A DNA stretch of 64,000 nucleotides, taken from positions 18,088,563-18,152,562 of the forward strand of contig LR990048.1 of assembly GCA_905147135.1 (NCBI GenBank), in the 5' to 3' direction. Below are positions 9,713 to 21,039 of this stretch, in pieces (positions within the stretch are counted from its first letter, which is position 1; each line of letters starts with the position of its first letter). The stretch is from Blastobasis lacticolella. Taxonomy: Eukaryota; Arthropoda; Insecta; Lepidoptera; Blastobasidae. Under the pieces are notes generated by a model, which worked only from the letters and a program-made list of their open reading frames with translations, ran no database searches and was not told the DNA's origin. Position numbers and translations under genes: made by a program.

Positions 9713-10950
9713 ACAAGAATCTCCTTAAAGGCCGGGGTGGACATCGGAATTTTTGTAAATTGGCCCTTGACTTTGGTATATTAAAACCTTGCATGATAAA
9801 TATAAAAATGTCATAATTTGTTGAATAAGCGAGCGTAGCGAGCTCGATAGTTTCACAAACTACCCCTTCAGAATACTTGCGCGAATAACATAAAATCAGT
9901 AAATGGACGATACGACATACGACGACATACGATGTAGACATTTCTGACATCTGGTTTATAATAAAATTAACTTCGCAAACAATTAATTAATGAGCGTGTG
10001 AGCTCTATTTCTGACATTTTGGCTATAAAGTTTTCACGATTAACTTAAAAACAGTCAAATTCGAAAATCGTGTGGGCCAAAACGATTTTATTATGAGCCA
10101 GGTCCATCTGACCCGTTGAGCAATGAACAGTGTAAGGAGTTTTTTAAATCTTATGATCTCACCGATAGTGCTGAAATGTTGTACATGAGATCAAGATTTT
10201 TCTAATTTTTGCTATAGGTGCATTTTTACACAATTTCAATGAAGTAATGAGTGAGTGCGCGTGAGGGGCTCTAAGTTGTTGTTTTTTATTAAAAATGTTA
10301 ATTATCTCTAAGCGAAAGAGGAACGAAAACGGATTGTATCACTTGATTTCATTTGCATCTTTGGCGGAGGGGGCCCCGACCCTGGTCTGAAAATCACTAA
10401 AGAATTTTTTTTTTCCGGGAAATAGTGTTTAACTGAAATTGAGGATAACAGTACGTATTTTTGCTTACAAACGATTTGGGATCCCGTATCATTGATACGG
10501 CTGATACGGCGGTTGTTGCGCCCCTGCCTACGTTCCCAACTGGGTGAAGCATGGGATATTTACAGGTATAGCTCCGTCAACTAAGATTCATTTAGTTAAT
10601 TTTTGTTGATGAGAAATATTCGTGAAATCGTACGGATTTTAACATAACAGTCCTCTGAGAGTTTAAGCCTTCCCCACATTAGTGGAGGGTTCTGTCTTAA
10701 ACTCCACTCTCTACTGTCTTTGTTTTATTTATGTTTCATTCATTACACTAAGGTATTTTATTTGTTTTACTTAATACAAAAATATGTGTGTGTAGTTACT
10801 GAAAAATCTCATAGCAGATAGGTACGATTACCTTTGCGACACTGAAACATGACTGACAGGCATGACATGAGAAAGCAAACTTATAAAGACAAATATGCTA
10901 CATTAATTAGAGTTTGCTACATTAATATGCCACAGTAATTTGAATTAGAC
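9713..10950. other. Unassigned AT-rich DNA
   Basis: Short GAGCG/GTGAG-rich motifs recur near 9830, 9990 and 10255, but I see no defined unit, open frame or tail. Confidence 0.4.
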
Positions 10951-11161
10951 TTTTTTGCTATTAGTTAGGTGGTGGTGCACTTTCGAAAAAACTATGAAGG
11001 AGCCTATTAAATTAAAATTACAATATTTTTTTGTACAGAACCCTCAAACCAAAAAATACAAAATGGCTAATTTAGATCTCCTTAATATCATTGCGCCTAG
11101 TACTATGAACTTGAGTGATCTTTTACAACTGATTTCTAGAGATGCGGTCTTTCGTTTTCAA

Positions 11162-11180
11162 AATGTCGATTATCGACATT
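11162..11180. repeat. Perfect short palindrome
   Basis: AATGTCGAT and ATCGACATT pair around a single T. It lies about 100 bp inside the right arm of the 35-nt inverted repeat and might be a subterminal site of that element. Confidence 0.5.
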
Positions 11181-11283
11181 GAAAAGGTAAAAGTTCGATA
11201 GTCATTTTCTCGCTTACTATTCCACGCACGAAAAAAATAATTGTACCTATCGTTTTAATACGTTTAGCACTCCATCCAGTTCA

Positions 11284-11318
11284 CGGCTTTATACATGTAT
11301 TATGAAACACCCTGTATA
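11284..11318 (-). repeat. Right arm of the perfect 35-nt inverted repeat
   Basis: Exact reverse complement of 6056-6090, ending GAAACACCCTGTATA. Together the arms could bound a 5.26-kb element or be two separate ends of short related elements. The interval between them has no recognisable transposase. Confidence 0.8.
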
Positions 11319-11565
11319 AAATCACGCCTTTGGCCAATCAATTGTATAAACAATAATGACTACATAGGTGGGTATATATAACGTAAGGTAGTGCAAATTT
11401 TCTACTGCTTCCCCGTTTCTTGCATTTCGCCACACCACATTTCGGAATAAATGTTAAGTAAGGCTATGTGTTATTCTATAAACTGCCAAAATTCATCAAT
11501 AGTCGTTCAGTACATTTTTGTGTGAAGAAGTAATAAACATCCAAACATCCATCCATTCATCCATA
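11319..11565 (+). other. Possible retroposon tail
   Basis: Contains TATATAA near 11376, AATAAA signals near 11448 and 11532, and a CATCCATCCATTCATCC tail at 11540-11562, which resembles the 3' end of a plus-strand retroposon. No coding remains. Confidence 0.4.
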
Positions 11566-11713
11566 CAAAACGAATTTAGGCATCTCTTAGGATTAATAAG
11601 ACAACTGACAGACACCACGATCGTGTAAAATAGGATAACCCAACAACAGACTTGCACTTATAAACCAATTCTAAGCCCTTTCCTAGAATTATTGTAAGTA
11701 TGAGGAAGAAAAT
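11566..11713 (+). repeat. Direct duplication, unit 1
   Basis: Matches 11976-12123 in the same orientation at about 90% identity, starting CAAAACG and ending TATGAGGAAGAAAAT. The spacer is about 260 bp. Confidence 0.85.
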
Positions 11714-11975
11714 AGCGCTGGCTTTATAATGATGATAATAATTTAATAAAGTGATAGTGATAAAATAAAATTCAAGAAAAATCAATGTAGGTACGATTCT
11801 CATATAGTATAATAATTTCTAAATTACATGGTGTTAGAGGACGATTTTTTTAAAATATATTGATTTTACTATAGAGAACTCATTTATAGTCATTTCGTTG
11901 CTGGCGATGCTCGGTTTTTTTCTATGACTTTTTAGCCATGCAATTTTTGCTTAAAAAATCATCAATTAATCTCTT

Positions 11976-12123
11976 CAAAACGCATTTAGGCATCTCTTAG
12001 GATTAATAAGACAACTGACAGACACCACAAACATGAAAAATGGTCTAACACAACAACAGAGTTGCACTTATAAACCAATTCTAACCCCTTTCCTAGGATT
12101 ATTGCAAGTATGAGGAAGAAAAT
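11976..12123 (+). repeat. Direct duplication, unit 2
   Basis: Partner of 11566-11713. It shares TTTAGGCATCTCTTAGGATT and GACAACTGACAGACACCAC. The pair implies a local duplication or two insertions of one unknown short repeat. Confidence 0.85.
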
Positions 12124-12475
12124 GAAATTAAACTGCACTCAGCGCGGCTACCCTTCCTTTGGAGCCAATAAAGCCTTTATTTCTCAACCGCTAAGACAAT
12201 GCAATGTACTCAGCTGGGTTGGCTTCATACTGGCGGGGTCTGGCGCGATTGTGGATTGGAATTACGACTAACGTTGGAAGAGCGCAACTACTACAACTGT
12301 AGCGTAAAAAGAAAAAATATTTTTTATTAATGTTATCGCGCGTTTCAAGCATCATGTCACCCCTATATACAACTGAGTAGTTCCTGTCAACTTGCAGTAC
12401 TATCCTGTCTCAAATTAAATAGTTTTATGACTTCATCATAAGCTTAGCATCATCAGATGTTGACACTGTAGCGAC
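12124..12475. other. Unassigned DNA
   Basis: AT-rich, without recognisable genes or defined repeats. Confidence 0.4.
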
Positions 12476-12489
12476 ATTGTAGTTGACAT

Positions 12490-12540
12490 TATTTATTTAT
12501 TTATTTATCGTATGGCTTTTAAGTTCCTACTGCTACTTAA
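12490..12540 (-). mobile_element. 51-bp LINE 3'-end insertion with 14-bp target duplication
   Basis: Flanked exactly by ATTGTAGTTGACAT at 12476-12489 and 12541-12554. On the minus strand the insert ends in ATAAATAAATAAATA, the tail type also seen at 22113 and 39874. It is probably an extremely 5'-truncated retroposition event. Confidence 0.75.
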
Positions 12541-12699
12541 ATTGTAGTTGACATGATAACGTTACAAACACACCATAGTGCCTTGATCACATCCTGACCT
12601 AATGAAAATGAGACCACCTCGGGAGTAGGTATATCCTCTAAAGCATCACGTTACCACTAGATACTTCTAGTAATTCCTGACTTCGACAAGTTGCAGTAC

Positions 12700-12810
12700 T
12701 ATCCCCTAACAAGAAGAATGACAGTCGTGCAACCCTACCCGGTCCCCGAGACTGCAGCGTAGACTTAGACTGGCTCTTTGCGCGTTTTACCACTGAATCC
12801 AAAACGGCCT
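12700..12810 (-). pseudogene. LINE-F reverse transcriptase C-terminal fragment
   Basis: The minus-strand translation contains VLDSVVKRAK and, after a degraded stretch, GRVARLSFF. These correspond to the LDSVEKRAKKLI and RRVARLSVFY motifs in the LINE-F copies at 60165-60347 and 23537. Heavily decayed. Confidence 0.6.
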
Positions 12811-13505
12811 GTTTGTATTCGGCTGATCCTGGTGGTGATGATTTGGATAAGATTCAACTCTGTTGACACCACACAGCTATATGCGCGGAAGTTTTTTTTT
12901 TACCTTATACATGTTTTACTAGATCACTGAAAAGTTGTAACATTAGAATGTATTTTAAAAGATTCTAATAAAACAAAAAAAAATGTATTTACAAGTTTTA
13001 TTTTTTCAAAAACGGTCCATAGAAAGATTAACCTCTGCAAATGCACCACTTTTTACTTCACTCACTTTTTGGGAGCAGACGCGTTATGACCGCTAATGTG
13101 TGGGCGTACTCCAAAATTTCCCCAGACTCCACACAGCGGTTCCAGCTACCGTAGGTGAGAAAGAATTTGAGAAAGCTTTTAGCTAAATAGACCGCGAGTG
13201 GGAATTTTCCAAGGTAATTATTTGAAAACGATCTCGAGTGCGAGTGGCGGGAACCTTTTTGGCTGAGTCTCGGAGTTTAAGCCGAGTAAACTTCCCTTTT
13301 TCGAAATAGGTTTTGTCTCTCAAAAATAGCGGGAATTTTGGTGGTAATGACTTGGTTGCTTGGGATATATTCCACGTGTGTACGAGTATTTTAGCGAGAC
13401 AAAATATGGTTTTAGAGTACACTCTGTTCTGGAGCATACAATTTTTCAAAAGTATTAATTCTATGTCACTGGATGGTACTTAAGACTCGAGTCTGAGTTG
13501 CAAAG
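12811..13505. other. Unassigned AT-rich DNA
   Basis: No gene or defined repeat visible. One open frame on the minus strand (13183-13449) has no recognisable features. Confidence 0.4.
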
Positions 13506-13509
13506 GGAT

Positions 13510-13640
13510 TAGTAAGTAAGTACAGAAAGTAGCAAAATGTTATGAAAAATTCGTAGCCCATGCTACGAAAAAGCTACGCTAATCCTTGCAGATTCTACGA
13601 AAGCGATTAAACTTACAAAAAATATATTTAAAAATGTGAC
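13510..13640 (+). repeat. RepI copy 1
   Basis: Carries GTAGCCCATGCTACGAAA, GATTCTACGAAAGCGATTAA and AAATATATTTAAAA, which match the block at 15470-15595. GCTACGAAA recurs within each copy. Confidence 0.7.
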
Positions 13641-13644
13641 AGAC

Positions 13645-13785
13645 ATTGCGCGACCCGCTGCGTCTGTCTCTCCGTCTGTCTTTTCAAGATAAACTCAAAT
13701 TCTACTACAGATTTCATAAGGTAGGTTAAGGTGTAGGTATAACTTTTAGAACAGCGAAGCCGGGGCGGATCGCTAGTTCTTTTTA
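13645..13785 (+). repeat. RepH copy, internally deleted
   Basis: Has the GTCTGTCTCTCCGTCTGTC and AAGATAAACTCAAA start and the AGCGAAGCCGGGGCGGATCG end that leads into GCTAGTTC. The middle is missing compared with longer family members. Confidence 0.65.
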
Positions 13786-13844
13786 TAATAAAGGGCGGCA
13801 AACTAGCATGCGGGCCACCTTAAATCCGCTAAATTTAGTTATAA

Positions 13845-14030
13845 TAATAAAATAAAAAATAAAATAAAGTTTATTTACTCCCAGTAATTTACAATTCTTA
13901 TTATGCTAATTTCTTAGATATAATAAGTGTGGGAGACTGATGCCTAAGCTAGGTAAAACGCCTGTATTTCAGGTCATCAGGCCCCTCCTCGCACTATGTT
14001 AGTGACCAAGATTTGTTTATATTTAAAATA
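13845..14030 (-). mobile_element. 3' UTR of a minus-strand LINE
   Basis: On the minus strand: GAGGAGGGGCCTGATGACC, TTAGGCATCAGTCTCCC, then AAATAAACTTTATTTTATTT. The CCTGATGACC and GGCATCAGTCTCCC words are ones I associate with lepidopteran LINE 3' ends. No coding portion remains. Confidence 0.5.
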
Positions 14031-14490
14031 GGCATAAATGTTTATTGATATCGAATGAATTGGAAATATTAGTAAAAAAAATTGAAAAAAGTTATCTCAT
14101 GATTGTGATTCGATTACAAGTAGATTACAGGTAGAGACAATACGATTCGATAAGAATAAACAAAGAATTTCTAGTTAATTGTGATAGTGAATTTTAGTAT
14201 TCTTACCTAATAAGAATATTGATATTAGTTTCTAAAAAATTTGAATTTAAAATATTGATGTACTTAGTAATAATTGGTTTGTGATAATTTTCAGATGTAT
14301 ACAAAATTGTTCTACCTTTTGTTAAATTAAGTGTTAATTTCAAACCTGAAACACAGGGTATCCTAGTTCAGGAAAATTATTTATTATTATTTACCTTTTA
14401 TTTGTTGTAGATGTTACATTGTACACGAATGTTACAAAGATTTAATAATTAAAAAATATTTTTTTATTTTTATTTTTCTTATGTGCATGA

Positions 14491-14845
14491 GAGCGTCGGT
14501 GGCCGAGCGGTTAGAGTATCCGACTCGTAAGCCAGAGGTCCCGGGTTCGAATCCCGCTCCGGCCATGTACCAATGACTGTTTTCTGAGTTATGTACATTA
14601 GTTGAATACTAACCGATGCTCTTGCGGTGAGGGAAAACATCGTGATAAAACCTGCACATTCAGGCGACTGGATGTGTAACCATGACTCAATTTGGTCAGG
14701 TTCCTCTGGTAGCAGGGTCATGGAGGTCAGATGGAAGTCGCTCCACTGTAATTATCTGACCTGCCAAATCCTGGATCATGGTCACGGCGGACCCCGGGCC
14801 CTCGTGCGCGAGAGCACAACCTGGACATTAACGCCAAGATGATTA
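14491..14845 (+). mobile_element. SINE-A, full-length reference copy
   Basis: The best copy here. The head is a clear tRNA relative: A box TGGCCGAGCGGTTA, a CTCGTAA loop that would give anticodon CGT (threonine type), and B box GGTTCGAATCC. The body follows with ATGCTCTTGCGGTGAGGG, TGCACATTCAGGCGACTGG and AATCCTGGATCATGGTCACG, then a 3' end of CCCTCGTGCGCGAGAGC and GCCAAGATGATTATT. Similar AT-rich sequence ending GTGCATG flanks both sides, an imperfect candidate target duplication. The 3' end resembles LINE coding sequence at 63440-63565. Confidence 0.92.
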
Positions 14846-15231
14846 TTTTTTTATTTTTTTATAACGTGCATGCAAAGCATGGTGAGTTAACTTATAGAAC
14901 AGACTGACTTCCGACAGAGTACAGTATATCTGTTAGAAAAGTAACTTCTATTCCCGTCAAATAATTATAATACCCACGACAGCCTTTATTAAAGCCAGTC
15001 GCAATCGCAAATCCAAAATTTAATTGCCTGCAGTGTTTTAATAAGCACAAAGGGAATCCGCTGGGCGAATTCATGTTTTTAATAAGTGTGTTTGTTGAAA
15101 GGAAATAAGAAAAGTTTTATAATTACGGGTCTTGTAAAGAAATTGTTCTGGGAAATTGTTTCAGTTGTACAAACGTAACGTTTCAAAGAACTGCGTTCTC
15201 GAAATCCTGTTAAGTGCCTATTTTCACTCGC

Positions 15232-15359
15232 AATGCTAACCGATGATCTTACGGTGAACATCGTGAAACCTGCACATTCAGGCGACTGAATGTGTAACCA
15301 TGATCCAATCTGGTCTGGTTCCCCTTGTAGCAAAGTCACAGAGGTCAGATGGCAGGCAC
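15232..15359 (+). mobile_element. SINE-A internal fragment
   Basis: Only the middle is present, from ATGCTAACCGATGATC to CAGAGGTCAGATGGCAG. The head and tail are absent. Confidence 0.8.
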
Positions 15360-15360
15360 T

Positions 15361-15445
15361 ACACAGTGGGTGTAGGGTAGGGGTAATGGCAGGGGTACGT
15401 GTAGGGTAGGGTAGGGTAGGGGTAGGGTGCACCGCGAACGAAGTC
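15361..15445 (+). repeat. RepH end with TAGGGT array
   Basis: A GTAGGGTAGGGTAGGG array followed by CGCGAACGAAGTCGTGCC, the usual order at the 3' side of RepH. Confidence 0.7.
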
Positions 15446-15469
15446 GTGCCCGGTTCAAACTCACTATAA

Positions 15470-15595
15470 GTAAGTAAACAAAGAAGCAAAAGGTTACGAA
15501 ATATCCGTAGCCAATGCTACGAAAGAGTTACGTGTTCGTAGCAGGTTCTACGAAACTGATTAATTACAAAATCATATTTAAAATAATATATCAAT
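15470..15595 (+). repeat. RepI copy 2
   Basis: Partner of 13510-13640, with GTAGCCAATGCTACGAAA and AGGTTCTACGAAACTGATTA. It is followed by a TA-rich low-complexity run to 15640. Confidence 0.7.
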
Positions 15596-15648
15596 ATATA
15601 TATAACAATATAATAATAATTCAATATAATATATCAATAATAAATCCT

Positions 15649-15876
15649 GTCGTGTGGTGTCCGGCAGAGTAGAATAGCACCAACCCCTTACACTCATGGG
15701 TGTCGTACAAGGCGACTAATATTTTCGAGGCAAAAGATCAAGAATCTCCGTAGTCTGGAAAATTGGCAGCAGCATTTTCCATTGTTATATTTAAACACTG
15801 CGATCTCCAACCCGCCTGCCAAGCGTGGAGAGGCCTTAAGTCCTGCAGTGGACTGTTACGGGCTGTGATAATGATT
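15649..15876 (+). mobile_element. RepC copy 2
   Basis: A plus-strand copy from GTCGTGTGGTGTCCGGC to GGCTGTGATAATGATT, lacking a short stretch between GTGGAGA and GGCCTTAAG. It has the same 5' boundary as other copies. No clear target duplication. Confidence 0.85.
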
Positions 15877-16440
15877 CAAAATAAATAATATTAAAAATTC
15901 TGTCATTAGTGTAGAAACCAAAATTAGATACACGTTGGGGTCAAGCCGTGCAAATAATGTACGTCGGTATAGGCTCTACTGTACAGGGCTTGTGTTCTGT
16001 AAATGCTAGTGGTTTAGTGCTGGATACCATTCTCTCGAGAAAAAAGTCTGATTGCAATTTTTGCTTTTCATCCGCTTTTTATCGGCGATCAGCGGTTTTT
16101 TGCGTTCTCCGGCTTTATTATTACAATGAAAGCTTAAAACGGTTTCACTAGGTTTTTAGAAAATAAAAATGATTATTTATGTGACGAATAAATTAAATAA
16201 ATACGAATGTTGTTCCAATAATTACACGAAGACCGTGAAGTTCTGTTTATATATATAGAAAAGTGTTTCCTCATAAAAAATTATGAAATATTTTCTTGGA
16301 ATTGGAGTCATCAGACTGCAGAAGCACCTCTTACAGCCAAATAACCTTAATCTAAGAGGAGTGTCCTCCGAGCGCTTTATATACAAATAAAGTTTGATCA
16401 TATTTTCAATACTTCCACTCCACTCCACTTCCACTTCCAC
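15877..16440. other. Unassigned DNA
   Basis: AT-rich, with no supported features apart from the RepD tail that follows. Confidence 0.4.
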
Positions 16441-16500
16441 TTTCCATCAGGTGGCCCGCTTGCCTGTTTGCCTACCGTATGACATATAAAAAAAAAAAAA
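16441..16500 (+). mobile_element. RepD 3' end only
   Basis: TTCCATCAGGTGGCCCGCTT, then CCTACCGTATGACATA and a run of A, identical in form to the 3' ends at 24878 and 43481. A strongly 5'-truncated retroposed copy. Confidence 0.8.
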
Positions 16501-17374
16501 ATATTACGCTATTAAAGCCAATGAAATTTTGTAGGCGTAATCCAGAAACTAATATCTACGCTTGTATTGTGGTTTGTCAGATTTACGTTAAAATACATCG
16601 ACTCAAAAGTACACGGGATTTAAGATTTCCATACAAATTATAAATCCCGTGGGACAAAGCGGTCGCAACGCATACGCAGCGACGTATAAACCTACTCTTA
16701 GAGAATTTAGATACACAACCAAATTCAAAACGTTCAATAAATTAAAAAGGCAACCTCCAAACTTTTACCCGAAATCTGTTGATTTTGTATAATTCTTGTC
16801 TCCGAGCTAGCCAGGCCCGAATCTCCGAATATTCCTATCTCAATAAAGATTGAAACTTGAAAACTTAAATCGAGCAATCATTAAGCCGAGCCGGCGAGAT
16901 ATCATCACCGCCCATTTGCGATTCCGTCCCGATTAAAACGGCATCTAGGAATATTAAGATGTCCTCCACTCTAGGAGTTCTCATGAATTTCAAAAAGCAA
17001 TCGGGATGCATTAAGTGGAGACGCCACGCTTTGACTTGGAAGCTCAGGGGCGGATCGAGGGCACTACATGGGCTTAACGGGTTAGGGTCCATGGGTTATC
17101 GACAATAGGTATTGGAATTTTTTTCTCCAAGTCTCGAAACTTCTAGCTTACAACGGTTTGATTATCTAAAATTATTAGATCTCTGAAGAGCCAAGCTCTT
17201 AACTCTACAAAGCTAATTACATACATTTTTAAGAGGTTGGATGTTTAATGTTACAAATTTTCTTAATTTTCTTGTCTTTTTGTGCAAATTCTAGCCTGCT
17301 CAACAAACTTCCTAGGAGTTCGGAAAGTGCCCCAGAAGTTTTGACGAGAAGTCGACGGTTTTTAGGGACAAAAA
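16501..17374. other. Unassigned DNA
   Basis: An AATAAAG followed by TTGAAACTTGAAAACTT at 16841-16866 could be a retroposon 3' end. The moderately GC-rich block 16870-17095 has a 75-codon minus-strand frame that I do not recognise. Confidence 0.4.
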
Positions 17375-18535
17375 AATATTTGTGTATTTTATAAGTTACT
17401 CAACTCCGGAAAATTTGGCTCATGCTATTGAAACTATAAATGGTGACCTGAAATGCATTGCAGACTGGAGTGCTTCGCATGGACTTAAAATCAATGCTTT
17501 GAAGACGCAGTTAATCATCATCGGTAGTTCGAGGATGTTGGCGAGAGTGGACCACGGGGCGTTGCCCAGTGTTTGCTTTGACGGTATTCGCGTGCCATTT
17601 AGTGAGTCCGTTAAAAATCTAGGAGTCATAATTGACAGGACATTGTCATGGGGGCCACACATTGCCGAGACCAGCCGCAAGCTGTTCGCCTCGTCATCGG
17701 CGATGAGAAGGTTGCGCAATTTTCTTCCGATACCAACCAAGATTGCGCTGGTTCAGGCTTTATTACTACCGATACTGGACTACGCTGACACATGCTTCAC
17801 TGATCTGACTGAGGAACAACTTCATAAGTTGGAACGTCTACAAAATTTTTGTATAAAGTTTATTTTCGGCCTTCGTAAGTTCGATCATGTGTCGGAGTTC
17901 CGTGCTCGGCTTGGGTGGCTTCCTATCCGTCAGCGCCGGAATAGTCATGTACTCTCGCTATTGTATCGTGTACTATTTGACAGATGTTCGCCACGATACC
18001 TCAGCGAGCGCTTCCAGTATGACTCAGATGTACAAAGTCGATCCCTCCGTTCTTCGCGTGATCGAATGTTGGTGATGCCCAGTCATGCTACGAGGTTCTA
18101 CGACAAATCTTTTACTGTCCAGTCGGTGCGTCTGTGGAATGCTCTGCCCCGTGAGGTGAGGTGTTCTGATACACCAGGTGTATTCCGGGGGAGATTGAAG
18201 CAACATCTCCTTGACTTACAAAAATGAGGTCCTTTGTCTGAGTCTAGATATTGAATGGATTGTTATTTATTGTATTATTAAGTTATTTGTTATGTGTTGT
18301 TTATGTTATTGGATATGTATATAAGTAGTTGCTATTGTTTATGTTAGTATTATATTTTGTACATTGCCTAAAATGTTAATATTCTATTATTAGTTTATGT
18401 GTAAATGGTTGCCTGGAAGAGATCGCTCTCAGCGATAAGGCCGCCCTTGTACCTATATTGTTTTTAAACTGTATTTTTTACGATTTCCTTTAATGTACAA
18501 TAAAGTGTTATAAATAAATAAAATAAATAAATAAG
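17375..18535 (+). mobile_element. LINE-K: 5'-truncated non-LTR retrotransposon
   Basis: Starts in the reverse transcriptase just after the position where the catalytic aspartates would be and runs through the stop, a 3' UTR with GATCGCTCTCAGCGATAAGG, a polyadenylation signal (ACAATAAAG near 18499) and an AAATAAATAAATAAA tail. This is the normal product of incomplete target-primed reverse transcription. The GATCGCT...AGCGATAAG motif recurs at 31120-31145 and, reversed, near 26530. No clear target duplication found. Confidence 0.85.
17382..18227 (+). pseudogene. LINE-K reverse transcriptase, C-terminal fragment
   Basis: About 280 residues open. The frame carries the region after the YADD box (NGDLKCIADWSASHGLKIN, then KTQLIIIGSS), the SVKNLGVIIDRTLSW strand typical of the RT thumb, and a C-terminal segment with RLGWLPIRQRR and VRLWNALPREVR. 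The two metal-binding aspartate motifs lie upstream of the truncation and are missing, so it has no catalytic activity. The first residues may read through from flanking DNA. The lack of internal stops suggests a fairly recent insertion. Confidence 0.88.
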
Positions 18536-20463
18536 TCTGTTATGGATATCTTATTCTGAAAACGGAAACCTTCTCACATTAAAGAAAAAAAGAAATAATA
18601 TGAGGGTCTGAAAATTCGACGAAACGCTTAGAGAAACTATACCACTACTTTTTGCTCGTCTTGGCATCCAAGAAGGTGGATACTTGTCAGTTCACAAAAA
18701 ACCTTGTAACCAAATATCTCAACTAACTAAATCAGCTGACAATCAACTTAGTTGTTTTATGAAGTACCTTACGTTCCTTATAGTACGAAAGATAGTACTA
18801 TACTGTCTTATTGGGTCCTATTACTTGTTGGAAACCTTTTTCATTTTGATATTAACAAATTTTAATAATGATTGGCTATGTTGTATCCAGTAAACTAGAA
18901 TATGCGTTTCGATTATAGTCCAAATATAAGTTTAATTTTAATTGGCTTAACTTTTTTTTTTCCAGCAATACGGGTAAAATGAGAAGTAGTAGAAGGTAGA
19001 AACATGTTTCCAACATTACATAAGTAAACATTTTGGTAGATTTATGCATTATTGACAGTGATCCTTTTAATAAAATATTTATAACAGTAAACTTATTATG
19101 GAAATTATAAAATAAACAATAATACGCAAAACCAGATTTTACATTTTCGCACGTATAAACAAGTAATCCAAAAACAAATCGACCCGTTGCCTGAATGCGG
19201 CCCCGTCACCGGAACTTACCAATGGCTCTCGAATGATTTATGCCGAACCTTTTGGATATTGAGGAAGTCTTTGGCTGGCTGTTTGAGCTGCATCTGAGCG
19301 AGAGTCGAGTGCTATCCATCGCGGTGAATGGCTATCCGATAAAGTCCCCTTGTACCATACTTGGCTTGGCTTGTGAGTTCGTCGGTGAAAGGTTCGGTTA
19401 ATTTTGGTGATAACAGCGGAGATCCCAAATTTGTTAAAATTTAAGATGTAGACATATTTTTAATTGTTTTTAATTAATTTTATTTAACTTTGATGTCATT
19501 GATTTTCAGGTTTCAATTAAAAAAAAAAGCATAAAGGAATTAGGTCATCATCATGGCAAGGATCCAAAATCGGATCTGAGTAGGGCGGAAGCACGACTTT
19601 GCTCAAAGATTGTCAAAATAGCCGAATCATTTGATACTACCTTCAAATAAAAAAAACAAAAGTAATCTTGTCGCGCCAAACTGACGTTCAATATGGGGGA
19701 TTTATCTTTGGTGAACCTCATTTTCAACGTGTTTTCATGCATATAAATAATATGTAATTTAAAAATGCATTCAAATATCATATTTTATCGTCTGCGTTAC
19801 CTTTATACCTCGACCAAAACTCGGCCGCCCAGGTACCACATATTTATTTCAGATATTGAAACGTTATTTGAGAATAGCACGTCATTTTAGTATATTTGAT
19901 CGCAACCAGTTTCGTACCTGAATGAAAAAGTCTTTGATCGAAGCTAGTTACGAAATCACAGTTTCACACGCGACTGAATAGGGGTACCTAATAATAAAAT
20001 CGTAGAATTATCCTAATAAAAGATTTGTAATACTGGTAATACGCCATATTAATATTTCCAGCACACATCCGACCTACTTGGAAGTACAGGCTTAAGATAA
20101 GTAAAACATAAGACTCACATCAAAGGTACCTTTGGTCCAATGATACATTCTAACCGAGAGTTTTTACGCATGTGTCTTTATCCCAAGGCCGTTCCAATCG
20201 ATGCTACATATTTATGACACAAGGCCCTTTTCCTGTCTCTTTATAAAGGACTTCCTTTGGACCTTTCACGAAAAGGGACATAATGTTGCAATATTTCTCT
20301 GCAGCCTCCCTGATCAATGTGCATAGGATTTTATGTGGCCCCAGGTTGGGGTAAATTTTTCTGTGACTGGGCGTAATTTCACTAGCTTACTGTATGAGTT
20401 TGCTACATGGTGTCCTGTATGAACGGCAGTAAAAAACTAAGCGTCGGTGAAAAAATTTGCAAA
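18536..20463. other. Unassigned AT-rich DNA
   Basis: About 1.9 kb without recognisable genes or family repeats. Short open frames here have no domain signature. Confidence 0.45.
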
Positions 20464-20464
20464 A

Positions 20465-21034
20465 TAGATAATTTGTGACCTGCATTGATTGATGCTAAGA
20501 TACAGAGCCTCAAGTATCAGTATAGGGTTGCGCGTCTCTCGGTCTTCTATAGGTTGCATTTTGGAGAGTGTGCAAAGCAGTTGCATGACCAAATTCCGTC
20601 GGCTCTTTTCCGCCATCAGGAAGCGGACGTTTCATCCTTATGTTATATCATCATCATCATCCTAGCGCTTATCCCGGCCTCTGCCAGGGTCCGCTTTCCT
20701 ACTCAATCTTCTCCACTTCGCCCGGTCTTCGGCATCCTCTCGTCGTAAGCCGTTGGCTCTCGCATTCGATTTTTCGAGCCCTATTTTTCTAAATGTTATT
20801 TGTAAACATTATTTTGTGTTTTATGACGTTCATAAGAGTTTTGTAAACCTAAATTGAATAAAAATTATTTGACTTTGACTTTGACTTTGATTTAGCGAAT
20901 TCATCCTTATGTCATGTATCACTATCCGCACAAACTTTTTACGACACTGGAACACGTTATCTGTCAGTGTGTACCCTGATAATTATAATCTGGACGCCTT
21001 CAAGACAATAGTGAATAGGATCGTCGCTTAATAG
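20465..21034 (+). pseudogene. LINE-F C-terminal remnant, split by an insertion
   Basis: The left part (20485-20640) translates with RVARLSVFYRLHFGECAKQL, and the right part (20900-21034) with YPDNYNLDAFKTIVNRI before the stop. The sister copy at 23537 has the same motifs. The halves are separated by a 256-bp insert at 20644-20899. The whole is only the far C-terminus of a non-LTR reverse transcriptase, so no catalytic residues remain. Confidence 0.8.
20644..20899 (+). mobile_element. Retroposon inserted in LINE-F, 13-bp target duplication
   Basis: Flanked by an exact TTCATCCTTATGT at 20631-20643 and 20900-20912. The insert begins with a CATCATCATC tract and RepP sequence (20647-20756: CTCTGCCAGGGTCCGC, CGCCCGGTCTTCGGCATCC), and ends with TTGAATAAAAATT and a TTTGACTTTGAC tail, a LINE-type 3' end. 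It may itself be composite. Confidence 0.78.
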
Positions 21035-21039
21035 CGGTC

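Noticed and set aside
14491..14566. Functional tRNA gene (threonine-like)
   Set aside because: It continues into the SINE-A body and is one of several such heads; the same applies to the SINE-B heads at 317 and 28601.
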